The notes beneath the pieces are model-generated. The model did no database searches. It was given only the letters and a program-made list of their open reading frames with translations, and was not told the origin of the DNA. Below, piece by piece: positions 1 to 6,744 of a DNA stretch of 19,388 nt. Origin of the DNA: a bacterium UBA3734 (GTDB lineage Bacteria > Bacteroidota > Bacteroidia > Bacteroidales > Bacteroidaceae); contig DFHC01000040.1 in assembly GCA_002372575.1 (NCBI GenBank), positions 1 to 19,388 on the forward strand. The letters run 5' to 3'. The translations under genes and the position numbers were made by a program. The number at the start of each line of letters is the position of its first letter. The first letter of the stretch is position 1.

Positions 1-315
1 GATGAGCACGTCGGCGCGATAGCGTTTTTTCGAGTCGCGGTTGTCAATCAGAGGGTCGTTGAACGCATCGACATGGCCCGAGGCCTTCCAAATCGTCGGA
101 TGCATGAAAATGGCCGAGTCGAGACCCACGATGTTCTCGTGGAGCAAGACCATCGACTGCCACCAGTATTGCTTGATATTGTTTTTCAGCTCCACGCCGT
201 TCTGCCCGTAGTCATAGACCGCGCCGAGTCCGTCGTAAATGTCGCTTGAGGGAAACACAAAGCCATATTCCTTGCAATGGCTTACAATTTTCTTGAAAAC
301 GTCTTCTTGTGCCAT
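1..315 (-). CDS. glyQS: Glycyl-tRNA synthetase, N-terminal part (runs off the window)
   Basis: This is the class II dimeric glycine--tRNA ligase, which charges tRNA-Gly with glycine in the cytoplasm. Only the first 105 codons are inside the window; the frame stays open to position 1. The start ATG lies at 315-313 and the protein begins MAQEDVFKKIVSHCKEYGF. Conserved segments of the family can be read: GLGAVYDYGQNGVELKNNI, then IFMHPTIWKASGHVDAFNDP and finally KKRYRADVLI. These fit the substrate-binding N-terminal part of the alpha2-type enzyme rather than the separate GlyQ/GlyS subunits. A TATCTTTG promoter box lies 29 bases upstream on the same strand. The gene is divergent from the transporter at 422. 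The identification is firm from recall of the family. Confidence 0.95.
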   Translation of the reverse strand, partial: MAQEDVFKKIVSHCKEYGFVFPSSDIYDGLGAVYDYGQNGVELKNNIKQYWWQSMVLLHENIVGLDSAIFMHPTIWKASGHVDAFNDPLIDNRDSKKRYRADVLI

Positions 316-344
316 AAAATTCTTTTGTTTTTGAAAATTTGGTG

Positions 345-352
345 CAAAGATA
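345..352 (-). promoter_or_regulatory. -7 box of the glyQS promoter (TATCTTTG)
   Basis: The minus strand reads TATCTTTG, matching the Bacteroidetes -7 consensus TAnnTTTG. It ends 29 bases before the glyQS ATG. No convincing TTTG is seen at the -33 position. Confidence 0.6.
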
Positions 353-359
353 CGAAATA

Positions 360-390
360 ATTACGAATTACGAACGATGAATTAAGAATT
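360..390. repeat. Short AT-rich repeats between divergent promoters
   Basis: ATTACGA is present twice in tandem at 360-366 and 367-373, followed by ATTAAGAATT at 381-390. The block lies between the two divergent -7 boxes of glyQS and the transporter. The ATTAAGAATT part recurs at 2221-2230 in front of another TACCTTTG box. It may be a spacer or a regulatory element; the function is unknown. Confidence 0.4.
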
Positions 391-397
391 ATTTTAG

Positions 398-405
398 TAC
401 CTTTG
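398..405 (+). promoter_or_regulatory. -7 box of the AspT/YidE-type transporter (TACCTTTG)
   Basis: TACCTTTG matches TAnnTTTG. The box ends 16 bases before the ATG at 422, so the mRNA leader would be only about 10 bases. No ribosome binding site is visible. Confidence 0.6.
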
Positions 406-421
406 CGGCGAAATTCAAGAC

Positions 422-2083
422 ATGGAGTGGCTTAACGGACTTCTGACGACGCAATCGGCACTGCAGACAATCGTTGTGCTGTCGCTGATTTGCAGCGCGG
501 GGCTTGCATTAGGCAAGGTTCGCGTGGGCGGCATTTCGCTGGGCGTGGCCTTCGTGTTTTTCATCGGCATTCTGGCCGGACACCTCGGACTGGAAGTCAA
601 TGCGCAGATGCTCGACTATGCCGAAACCTTCGGACTGGTGGTGTTCGTCTATATGCTCGGCCTGCACGTGGGTCCGAACTTTTTCGGCTCGCTCAGGCAC
701 GAGGGCATGGAGCTGAACCTGTGGAGTTTTGCGATTATCGCGCTCGGCACGGTGATGGCACTCGGCTTGGCAACGGCCACGAGCGTGAGCCTGCCCGACA
801 TGGTGGGCGTGCTCTGCGGTGCCACGACCAACACGCCGGCACTGGGTGCAGCGCAGCAGGCCCTTTCGCAGCTCGGACTGCCGTCGGGCTCGGCAGCCCT
901 GGCCACGGCGGTGACCTATCCGCTTGGTGTGCTCGGCGTCATCGTGGTGATGGTGCTGATGCGGCGCTTCTTCGTGAAGCCAGAAGACCTTGAACTGCGC
1001 CACGACGACGAAGACAAGACTTTCATTGCACAATTTGTAGTGGTGAACCCCGCGCTGAACGACAAAACCGTGGCCGAGGTGTCGTCGCTCTCGCACCTGC
1101 GCTTTGTGATTTCCCGACTTTGGAGAAACGAGCAAGTGCTTGTGCCACAAGCCGATACGCGCCTGAAACTTCACGACAACATCCTCGTCGTGACGACCAA
1201 AGACGACGTGCAGACGCTCGAAATGCTCTTCGGCGAAAAGGTGGAAACCGACTGGAACCGCGAGCGCATCGACTGGAACCACGTGGATTCGAAGGTGGAG
1301 AGCCGCATTTTGGTGCTTTCGCGCCGTGTTTTGAACGGCAAACGCCTCGGACAGCTGCAGCTCAGGCACACCTACGGCGTGAACGTGAGCCGAGTGACGC
1401 GCGGCGACGTGAAACTTCTCGCCACCGACAACCTGCGACTGCAATACGGCGACCGCCTCGTGGTGGTGGGCGAGCCGAAAGCCCTCGACCACGTGGAGCG
1501 TTTCCTCGGAAACGCCGTGCAGACGCTCAACGAGCCCAACATTGCCGCCATTTTCCTCGGCATCATCCTCGGACTGGCCCTCGGCACGATTCCGCTGTCG
1601 CTACCCGGAATGTCGAGCCCCGTGCGCTTGGGCATCGCTGGCGGCCCCATTATCATGGGCATCATCGTGGGCTCGCTCGGGCCGCGTATGCACTTCATCA
1701 GCTACACCACGCGCTCGGCCTCGCTGATGCTCCGCCAGCTGGGTCTCTCGCTCTATCTGGCCTGCCTCGGCCTCGATGCCGGTCGCGACTTCTTCCAGAC
1801 CGTGATGCGCCCCGAGGGCATCTTGTGGATTGGGCTGGGAGCCTTGCTCACCATCGTGCCCGTGTTCGTGGTCGGCCTCATTGCGCTGCGCACCCGTCGC
1901 TACGACTACGGCACCATCTGCGGCATTCTCTGCGGCTCGATGGCCAATCCGATGGCACTCGGCTACGCCAGCGACACCACGAAGGGCGACACTTCGGGCA
2001 TTGCCTACGCCTCGGTCTATCCGCTCGGAATGTTCATTCGCGTGGTCATTGCGCAGATGCTCATCGTCTTTTTCGCCACATAG
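422..2083 (+). CDS. AspT/YidE-type putative transporter with two RCK_C domains
   Basis: This is an inner-membrane protein of the aspartate:alanine exchanger (AAE) family; 553 residues is the usual length for it. The family has two homologous membrane halves around a soluble insert. Here hydrophobic segments cover about residues 15-182 and 373-553. The duplicated family motif is visible twice: GVLCGATTNTPALGAA at 128-143 and GILCGSMANPMALGYA at 501-516, each followed by a YPLG segment (near 167 and 533). The insert at about 200-370 holds two RCK_C (TrkA-C) domains, for example LKLHDNILVVTTKDDV and LQYGDRLVVVGEPKAL. Substrates of most family members are unknown, so amino-acid exchange is only a guess from the AspT founder. 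The ATG at 422 follows a -7 box directly. The gene is monocistronic; a hairpin overlaps its stop codon. Confidence 0.9.
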   Translation: MEWLNGLLTTQSALQTIVVLSLICSAGLALGKVRVGGISLGVAFVFFIGILAGHLGLEVNAQMLDYAETFGLVVFVYMLGLHVGPNFFGSLRHEGMELNLWSFAIIALGTVMALGLATATSVSLPDMVGVLCGATTNTPALGAAQQALSQLGLPSGSAALATAVTYPLGVLGVIVVMVLMRRFFVKPEDLELRHDDEDKTFIAQFVVVNPALNDKTVAEVSSLSHLRFVISRLWRNEQVLVPQADTRLKLHDNILVVTTKDDVQTLEMLFGEKVETDWNRERIDWNHVDSKVESRILVLSRRVLNGKRLGQLQLRHTYGVNVSRVTRGDVKLLATDNLRLQYGDRLVVVGEPKALDHVERFLGNAVQTLNEPNIAAIFLGIILGLALGTIPLSLPGMSSPVRLGIAGGPIIMGIIVGSLGPRMHFISYTTRSASLMLRQLGLSLYLACLGLDAGRDFFQTVMRPEGILWIGLGALLTIVPVFVVGLIALRTRRYDYGTICGILCGSMANPMALGYASDTTKGDTSGIAYASVYPLGMFIRVVIAQMLIVFFAT

Positions 2084-2098
2084 GGCGAAAAATGTTTT
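2069..2098 (+). terminator. Possible terminator overlapping the transporter stop codon
   Basis: TTTTTCGCC (2069-2077) and GGCGAAAAA (2084-2092) form a perfect 9-bp stem with a 6-base loop that contains most of the TAG stop. It is followed by TGTTTTT. Only four pairs are G-C and the A/T order of the stem is the reverse of a classical terminator, so confidence is modest. Confidence 0.4.
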
Positions 2099-2209
2099 TC
2101 CTCAATTTTCGGGAGATTTTTTCAAATTTGAAGAAAAATTGCCTGATTTTTTTTCAATTTGTAAAGAAATTATACTAATATAACCATTTTAAAACTATTT
2201 AACAAAAAT

Positions 2210-2217
2210 GGGGGGGG
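2210..2217 (+). repeat. Run of eight G in the promoter of the small protein/lipoprotein unit
   Basis: Eight consecutive G lie in an otherwise AT-rich intergenic region. The run ends 18 bases before the TACCTTTG box at 2236, so it covers the expected -33 element. See the finding on possible phase variation. Confidence 0.75.
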
Positions 2218-2235
2218 TAAATTAAGAATTCTTTA

Positions 2236-2243
2236 TACCTTTG
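2236..2243 (+). promoter_or_regulatory. -7 box for the small protein and fimbrillin-like lipoprotein
   Basis: TACCTTTG matches the Bacteroidetes -7 consensus. The sequence before it (ATTAAGAATT at 2221-2230) and after it (GCG) resembles the promoter at 398. The leader to the ATG at 2310 would be about 60 bases. Confidence 0.6.
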
Positions 2244-2309
2244 CGCCCCGAAAACAAAACCTTTCATGCGATACATAATTTTTATTAATAATAACTCAAG
2301 TAACATTTT

Positions 2310-2531
2310 ATGAAAAAAAGACTCTATGTAGAGCCACAGACATGTGTTTACGTGGCTGAATCTATTCTCCTCGTCAATTCCCATTCAGAATCCGACGGCG
2401 CTGGTACGCACCAAAACGGTGGTGACAATGGTGGTGAAGGAGATCTTCCTCCTGATGGTAGTGATGGCGCAAAGTATTTCAGTTTCGATGAGTCTTTCAA
2501 TTTTGAAGGCCGACTTGATTTTGATTTGTAG
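2310..2531 (+). CDS. Small Gly/Asp-rich protein, unknown function
   Basis: This 73-residue protein begins MKKRLYVEPQTCVYVAESIL. It continues with a Ser/Gly/Asp/Asn-rich stretch (about residues 25-55) and ends in an acidic, Phe-containing tail (FSFDESFNFEGRLDFDL). Many short Bacteroidales proteins share this layout: MKK, an aromatic/Pro/Val start, a small hydrophobic patch ending near LL, then a low-complexity acidic tail. They have no established function that I can name. The start was chosen for the MKK beginning, the upstream promoter and the AT-rich leader. The hydrophobic patch is too short for a typical signal peptide. The stop lies 43 bases before the lipoprotein gene, so the two are probably co-transcribed. 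It is unlikely to be a chance frame, because its competitor in the other frame has no signal peptide in this region. Confidence 0.65.
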   Translation: MKKRLYVEPQTCVYVAESILLVNSHSESDGAGTHQNGGDNGGEGDLPPDGSDGAKYFSFDESFNFEGRLDFDL

Positions 2532-2574
2532 AAACATATTTATATCCAGTAGAACCCCAAAAAATAACAAAAAA

Positions 2575-4443
2575 ATGAAGACAATGAAGATAAAACAGTT
2601 TTTCCGAGTCCTGTTTTTGGGTGCAACAGCCTTCACCTTAGGAAGTTGTAGCGACGACATCGCCCAACTCGAAAACGTGGACAACCCCCTTTCACAGCAA
2701 GATTTCACGCTTTTTTCGTCGGGAACACCCGAACGGACGCGCACCACGGCGCAAATGGATAAAACCGGCGACACATACACCTATCCGTTCTATTGGACCC
2801 ACGGCGACCACATCTGGGTGAAAGGCGACAACGGTCTGTGGCGTCATAGCCACGAAGACAGCAATTTTTCCGATCACGTCAGCGAAGTGGGAAGTGCCGG
2901 CGGATGGAAAAAGGCCCATTTTATTGTAAATGGAACTTTTACGAAAGACACATACCCAGTAATCTATGTCGGCCCGAATAGTCCTTCTATTGACAAGAGT
3001 AAAGACCCCAACACGATGACTGCAACCGGTCCGCTGAAAGTGGTGGTGAAGAAAGAGCAGATGCAGGAAGCAGAGTTCAACGCCGATCATTTTGCCACTT
3101 CGGGCGACTGCGGCATTGCCACTGCCGAAAAAAGAAGTAATGGCTATGAGTTTCAACTGAAGCACTTGGCAGCCTATCTCTTGATTTACCCTTGGCACAA
3201 CATTAAGTATAGCAACGGAAGCCCCGCCCACCTCACGCTCGACAAAATCATTATTGAAGAGGTTTCTGAAAATGGAAAGTATGGAGCAGATCAGTATGCA
3301 CCTTACCCCATTGCCGGTACGCACCAAATCAGTGCCAACGCTACGGAATTGCCGGCGCCTTTGAAAGACGAAAATGACCCAAACGGAACCCGATCAACAA
3401 CCATTGAGTTTCAATGTGGCCCCCACGAGCAAGGTTTCACAATTCCTTACAACAAGTTGTCGTACGAAACCGTCGGAAGTTTTGTCGTTATGTCTCCTTC
3501 GCGTGCTACCGACTCTTACTCGAAGCGCAAATTGAAGATGACTTTCCACTATTTCGATATGTTCCATCGCAAATATGAATTTCCATACACGATGGCCACA
3601 CCCAAAGAGTTCTTGGGGAATTCCTTCACCCGGTTCTATCCGAAAATTTCTGCATCACCTATTCCGGAAACGCCTGAATATGGTGAAGGCATGTATTATG
3701 GCTGGGATGGCCAGTATGCTTACAATGGGGCGGTTGGAGGGGCTCCGTATAACAAAGCTAAATGGAATGACAACGAATTGGTGGTTGCACAATGGTCTTG
3801 TAAGAATATGCCCGATGTCAACGAACTCTATTGGTATTGGAGAAATGGTGATGTGCGTTGGGACGATGTTACCTCTTATACGGTAAAAGTGAAATATATA
3901 GATATGGGCGAAGAAAAGGAATATAATGTGACGCAGACGGGTGGAGTGTGGATTAAGAAAAGAGATGCCATTCTCCGCGATGGTTCTCCAACTTATTCGT
4001 CGGGCAATGCCATCTTCCAGTCTGAACTTGTTTGCAAGCACCCAAGTCATGATGCAGACGGTTTTTATCCTGCTTTCTGCGATAAACACGGATACGAGTC
4101 CGAAACGAATAGTTTCACGGATATGAGGTACTGGTTTCCAGACAAAGTAGATGAGCATACAAAATTCTCCACACCTCCGAGTTATGAATCCTTGGGTAAG
4201 CCGTCAGAGGACAAGCTCGACGACTATTTCTTCCTTCCCGCTTTGGGGCAGAGGCATGGTAAATATCCTTCTAATGTGGGAACACATGGTTATTATTGGT
4301 CGAGTTCTATCTGTAAACCGCATAGCCAAACTACTTCTGACAATTCCTGGTATTTGGAATTCACCGCAGGCCATTTCATTGTGACTTCACAAAATGGTGT
4401 GCGTTCAAACGGCTACGTTGCTGGCGACGGTTGGTTCCACTAA
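2575..4443 (+). CDS. Fimbrillin-like surface lipoprotein with C-terminal FISUMP-like region
   Basis: This is a 622-residue predicted outer-membrane lipoprotein. It starts MKTMKIKQFFRVLFLGATAF and has a lipobox L22-G23-S24-C25, so Cys25 would be lipidated. The acidic residues just after it (SDD) suggest export to the cell surface, as in Bacteroidetes lipoproteins. Residues 30-380 resemble fimbrillin-family (Mfa1-like/FimA-like) proteins, with segments such as FYWTHGDHIWVKGDNG and AHFIVNGTF. The C-terminal part has MPDVNELYWYW (412-422), FFLPALGQRHG and YYWSSS (573-578), as in FISUMP/DUF1566-like domains. A role in adhesion or fimbria assembly is inferred. The frame is open from 2344, but the ATG at 2575 is chosen because only it gives a lipoprotein signal; the ATG at 2584 is also possible. 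The second half looks more AT-rich than neighbouring genes, which may reflect transfer or diversification. A strong terminator follows. Confidence 0.8.
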   Translation: MKTMKIKQFFRVLFLGATAFTLGSCSDDIAQLENVDNPLSQQDFTLFSSGTPERTRTTAQMDKTGDTYTYPFYWTHGDHIWVKGDNGLWRHSHEDSNFSDHVSEVGSAGGWKKAHFIVNGTFTKDTYPVIYVGPNSPSIDKSKDPNTMTATGPLKVVVKKEQMQEAEFNADHFATSGDCGIATAEKRSNGYEFQLKHLAAYLLIYPWHNIKYSNGSPAHLTLDKIIIEEVSENGKYGADQYAPYPIAGTHQISANATELPAPLKDENDPNGTRSTTIEFQCGPHEQGFTIPYNKLSYETVGSFVVMSPSRATDSYSKRKLKMTFHYFDMFHRKYEFPYTMATPKEFLGNSFTRFYPKISASPIPETPEYGEGMYYGWDGQYAYNGAVGGAPYNKAKWNDNELVVAQWSCKNMPDVNELYWYWRNGDVRWDDVTSYTVKVKYIDMGEEKEYNVTQTGGVWIKKRDAILRDGSPTYSSGNAIFQSELVCKHPSHDADGFYPAFCDKHGYESETNSFTDMRYWFPDKVDEHTKFSTPPSYESLGKPSEDKLDDYFFLPALGQRHGKYPSNVGTHGYYWSSSICKPHSQTTSDNSWYLEFTAGHFIVTSQNGVRSNGYVAGDGWFH

Positions 4444-4485
4444 ATCCGCAGTTGCAAAAGTCTATGCCAAAGGCTTCGCCCGCTG

Positions 4486-4526
4486 AAAAAATCATCCGCG
4501 CAACGCCCTTGCACGGATGATTTTTT
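4486..4526 (+). terminator. Rho-independent terminator after the fimbrillin-like gene
   Basis: AAAAAATCATCCG (4486-4498) pairs perfectly with CGGATGATTTTTT (4514-4526). The loop contains a further GCAA/TTGC stem (4500-4503 with 4509-4512). The A-tract and T-tract make it potentially active on both strands. Confidence 0.9.
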
Positions 4527-4586
4527 GCATATTTCGCCCGAAAAGTGTTACAAATTGTTTACAAACAAGCATTTTCAAACCATTTT

Positions 4587-4618
4587 TTTGGGAATTAAGG
4601 AGAAAAACTCTACTTTTG
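4587..4618 (+). promoter_or_regulatory. Promoter of the secreted-protein/beta-solenoid pair
   Basis: TTTG at 4587-4590 and TACTTTTG at 4611-4618 are 20 bases apart. This fits the Bacteroidetes -33/-7 arrangement (TTTG, 19-21 bases, TAnnTTTG). The ATG at 4661 lies 42 bases downstream of the -7 box. Confidence 0.75.
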
Positions 4619-4660
4619 CAGAGCATTTTTTCAGGATTCATTATTATAAATATACTGATT

Positions 4661-5068
4661 ATGAAGAAAATACTATTTACGATGGCACTCGCGTTTTCGA
4701 TGCTGACGAGCGCAAATGCCGATTATTTCGACTATTTCACCGTGGAGAAAAGCGACGGTTTGAAGACCTCTTACGTCTCTGTCAATTTGGTGATTACGTT
4801 TTCGGGCAGCAAGATGATTGTGGAGCACGACGGTGCCTCGACGAGCTACGACCTGAACACGCTTTCCAAGATGTATTTCGGATACAACGACGTGACGGCT
4901 ATCCAGAACCACACAGACGAAACGACTGATGGGCGCTGCGAGGTGTTCGACCTGCAAGGTCGTCGCGTAGCCACGGAGATGCGTATATCCGATGCCCAAC
5001 AGCAGTTGCCGAAGGGTGTCTATATCATGAAAAAGGGCGAAAAGTCCGTAAAAATCACTGTTAAGTAA
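4661..5068 (+). CDS. Small secreted protein with T9SS-like C-terminal tail
   Basis: This is a 135-residue protein of unknown function. Residues 1-20 are a signal peptide (MKKILFTMALAFSMLTSANA, probable cleavage before Asp21). A short beta-rich stretch follows, including KMIVEHDGASTSYDLNTLSK (51-70). The last 43 residues (CEVFDLQGRRV...LPKGVYIMKKGEKSVKITVK) resemble type A sorting tails of the type IX secretion system and the tail of the GH20 protein at 6745. The open frame reaches back to 4517, but that part runs through the terminator and promoter, so MKK at 4661 is the start. The gene lies 15 bases before the beta-solenoid gene and shares its promoter. A partner or accessory role for that protein is inferred from position only. 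Confidence 0.75.
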   Translation: MKKILFTMALAFSMLTSANADYFDYFTVEKSDGLKTSYVSVNLVITFSGSKMIVEHDGASTSYDLNTLSKMYFGYNDVTAIQNHTDETTDGRCEVFDLQGRRVATEMRISDAQQQLPKGVYIMKKGEKSVKITVK

Positions 5069-5083
5069 AGGAGGAAAGGAATC
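5067..5083 (+). promoter_or_regulatory. Strong Shine-Dalgarno site before the beta-solenoid gene
   Basis: AAAGGAGG at 5067-5074 overlaps the upstream TAA stop and sits nine bases before the ATG at 5084. A second AAAGGA (5075-5080) would serve the next ATG at 5087. Such a purine-rich site is unusual among the genes of this window, which mostly lack a visible one. Confidence 0.7.
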
Positions 5084-6613
5084 ATGATGAAGAAAAGCTA
5101 TATTTTCAGTATCGTGAGCATCGTGTTGCTCGCGTTTTTCACCGTGCAGACAGCCTCGGCACAAACCATGAAGGTGTTTACAGGACAGGTGGGCTACGCC
5201 TATAAGGCCGCCAATGTGGGCGAAATGACTTTCGCCAACGGCACCACGCTCACCATCGACGGCAAAACCTACAACATCAGCGACATCACAAACATCACGG
5301 TCGATGAGTCTTCTGTGACAGACAACACGGTCAAGGTGGTCTATGGCGGAACGACATCGAGCGTCATCGTGGCAGGAAACATCGCGAAATACATTACCGC
5401 ATCGGCCCAAGGCGGCGTGGTAAGCGTGGTACAAGACGCTGCACTGCAGCAAGAAGTAACCTACACGCTCACGGGCACATCCACCAACGGCTCGTTCCAC
5501 ACCAACGGCGAATTCAAAGCCACTTTCATTCTCGACAACCTCTCGCTCACAAGCACCAACGGACCAGTCATCGACATCCAAAACGGCAAGGCCATCGCCC
5601 TGACCCTCAAAGGCACGAACACGCTGGCCGATGCTGCCGGCGGGACACACACGGCGGCGTTCTACATCAACGGACACCCGACCATCAGCGGAGCGGGCTC
5701 GCTCAACGTGAGCGGACGCACGAAACACGCCCTGCAGACCGACGAAAAACTCGTGATGAAGAGCGGAACCATCAACGTGACGCAGGCCGTCGGCGACGGC
5801 ATCCACATTGACGAACGCTTCCAGATGGACGGCGGAACTATCAACGTAACGGCAGCGGGCGACGGCATCGACGTGGAATTCCGCGGCGTGAACAAGGGTA
5901 CGAAAGACCTGTATGAGAAAAACGGATTCCTCGAACTCAACGGCGGAACGCTCAACATTTCGACCTCAGGCACGGCCACGAAAGCCATCAAGGCCGACAG
6001 CACCATCATCATCAACGGAGCTACGGTCACGGCCACAACGTCGGGCGGATCCACCTACGACACCGTGAAAAAAGACACCTCGAGCCCCTCGGCCGTGAAG
6101 ACCGACGGCGATTTCCAGATGCTCAAGGGAACGCTCACCGCCACCAGCACCGGCTCGGGCGGCAAAGGCATCAACGCCACGGGCAACGTGACCATCTCCG
6201 GTGGAAAAATCTTCATCACCACCACGGGCGGCCTCTATAAATACGATGACCTCGACAGCAAGCCGCAGGGCATCAAGAGCGACGGCAACATCACCATTAC
6301 GGGTGGCACCGCCTATGTGTGTGCAGGCTCTTACGAGGGCAACGCCACCGCGTTCAAGCCCGGCACGGGCAAGGCCTTCTACATCAACGGCGGAAACGTC
6401 ATTGGTGTGTCGCGCAAAAAAACGACCGTGAGTTCGGCCTCCACGCAAAGTTATTCCTCCTATTCCAAGGTGAACGTAACTGGCGGTCAGACGCTCTCCT
6501 ACGACGATCTGACCTACACCGTGCCCGCGAACTATAGCATAACGGAGGCTAACGTCGTGGTGTCGAAAGAACCCGTAACGGAGTTCTCTGGGGCGAAACC
6601 AATGAATCCCTAA
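5084..6613 (+). CDS. Beta-solenoid carbohydrate-binding protein, Cthe_2159/DUF4353 type
   Basis: This is a 509-residue exported protein. Residues 1-26 form a signal peptide ending in TASA before Gln27. The N-terminal domain (about 28-125) contains LTIDGKTYNISDITNITV. From about 125 the chain is made of short beta rungs with recurring GGT(I/L)xV(T)xxGDGI patterns. Examples are GTINVTQAVGDGI at 228-240, GTINVTAAGDGI at 251-262, GTLNISTSG at 288-296, GTLTATSTGSGGKGI at 349-363 and GKIFITTTGG at 374-383. This matches the parallel beta-helix family founded by Clostridium thermocellum Cthe_2159, which binds acidic polysaccharides such as polygalacturonate. The ligand here is unknown. No sorting tail is seen; the protein ends FSGAKPMNP. 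The gene is co-transcribed with the small protein upstream and followed by a strong terminator. Confidence 0.8.
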   Translation: MMKKSYIFSIVSIVLLAFFTVQTASAQTMKVFTGQVGYAYKAANVGEMTFANGTTLTIDGKTYNISDITNITVDESSVTDNTVKVVYGGTTSSVIVAGNIAKYITASAQGGVVSVVQDAALQQEVTYTLTGTSTNGSFHTNGEFKATFILDNLSLTSTNGPVIDIQNGKAIALTLKGTNTLADAAGGTHTAAFYINGHPTISGAGSLNVSGRTKHALQTDEKLVMKSGTINVTQAVGDGIHIDERFQMDGGTINVTAAGDGIDVEFRGVNKGTKDLYEKNGFLELNGGTLNISTSGTATKAIKADSTIIINGATVTATTSGGSTYDTVKKDTSSPSAVKTDGDFQMLKGTLTATSTGSGGKGINATGNVTISGGKIFITTTGGLYKYDDLDSKPQGIKSDGNITITGGTAYVCAGSYEGNATAFKPGTGKAFYINGGNVIGVSRKKTTVSSASTQSYSSYSKVNVTGGQTLSYDDLTYTVPANYSITEANVVVSKEPVTEFSGAKPMNP

Positions 6614-6630
6614 ATCGCTATCAACGAAGC

Positions 6631-6669
6631 AAACGGCAGAAGTCCAGAAAAGACTTTTGCCGTTTTTTT
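6631..6669 (+). terminator. Rho-independent terminator after the beta-solenoid gene
   Basis: Bases 6631-6644 pair along 14 positions with 6652-6665 (one G-T pair) around a 7-base loop. A run of T (6663-6669) follows. Confidence 0.92.
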
Positions 6670-6680
6670 GTGTGCATATT

Positions 6681-6711
6681 TTTGAAAAGCCGAGAAAAAT
6701 TTGTATCTTTG
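6681..6711 (+). promoter_or_regulatory. Promoter of the GH20 gene
   Basis: TTTG at 6681-6684, a 19-base spacer, then TATCTTTG at 6704-6711 match both Bacteroidetes promoter elements. The ATG at 6745 is 33 bases further on. Confidence 0.75.
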
Positions 6712-6744
6712 CAAACGAATTTTTCACAACAAATCAATTCAACT

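Noticed and set aside
509..1492. Minus-strand open frame opposite the transporter
   Set aside because: Composition (many His, Glu, Arg) is that of an antisense shadow, and the plus-strand gene is unambiguous.
2117..2160. AT-rich palindrome TTCAAATTTGAA as an operator or terminator
   Set aside because: It is a 12-base palindrome in a very AT-rich region without G-C pairs to support it; chance is a good explanation.
2344..2574. In-frame N-terminal extension of the fimbrillin-like lipoprotein
   Set aside because: It has no signal character, overlaps the small protein gene in another frame, and would bury the lipobox of the ATG at 2575.
4517..4660. In-frame extension of the small secreted protein
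   Set aside because: It runs through the terminator arm and the promoter; the signal peptide begins at 4661.
6670..6744. In-frame extension of the GH20 protein
   Set aside because: It overlaps the promoter elements at 6681-6711, and the signal peptide starts at 6745.
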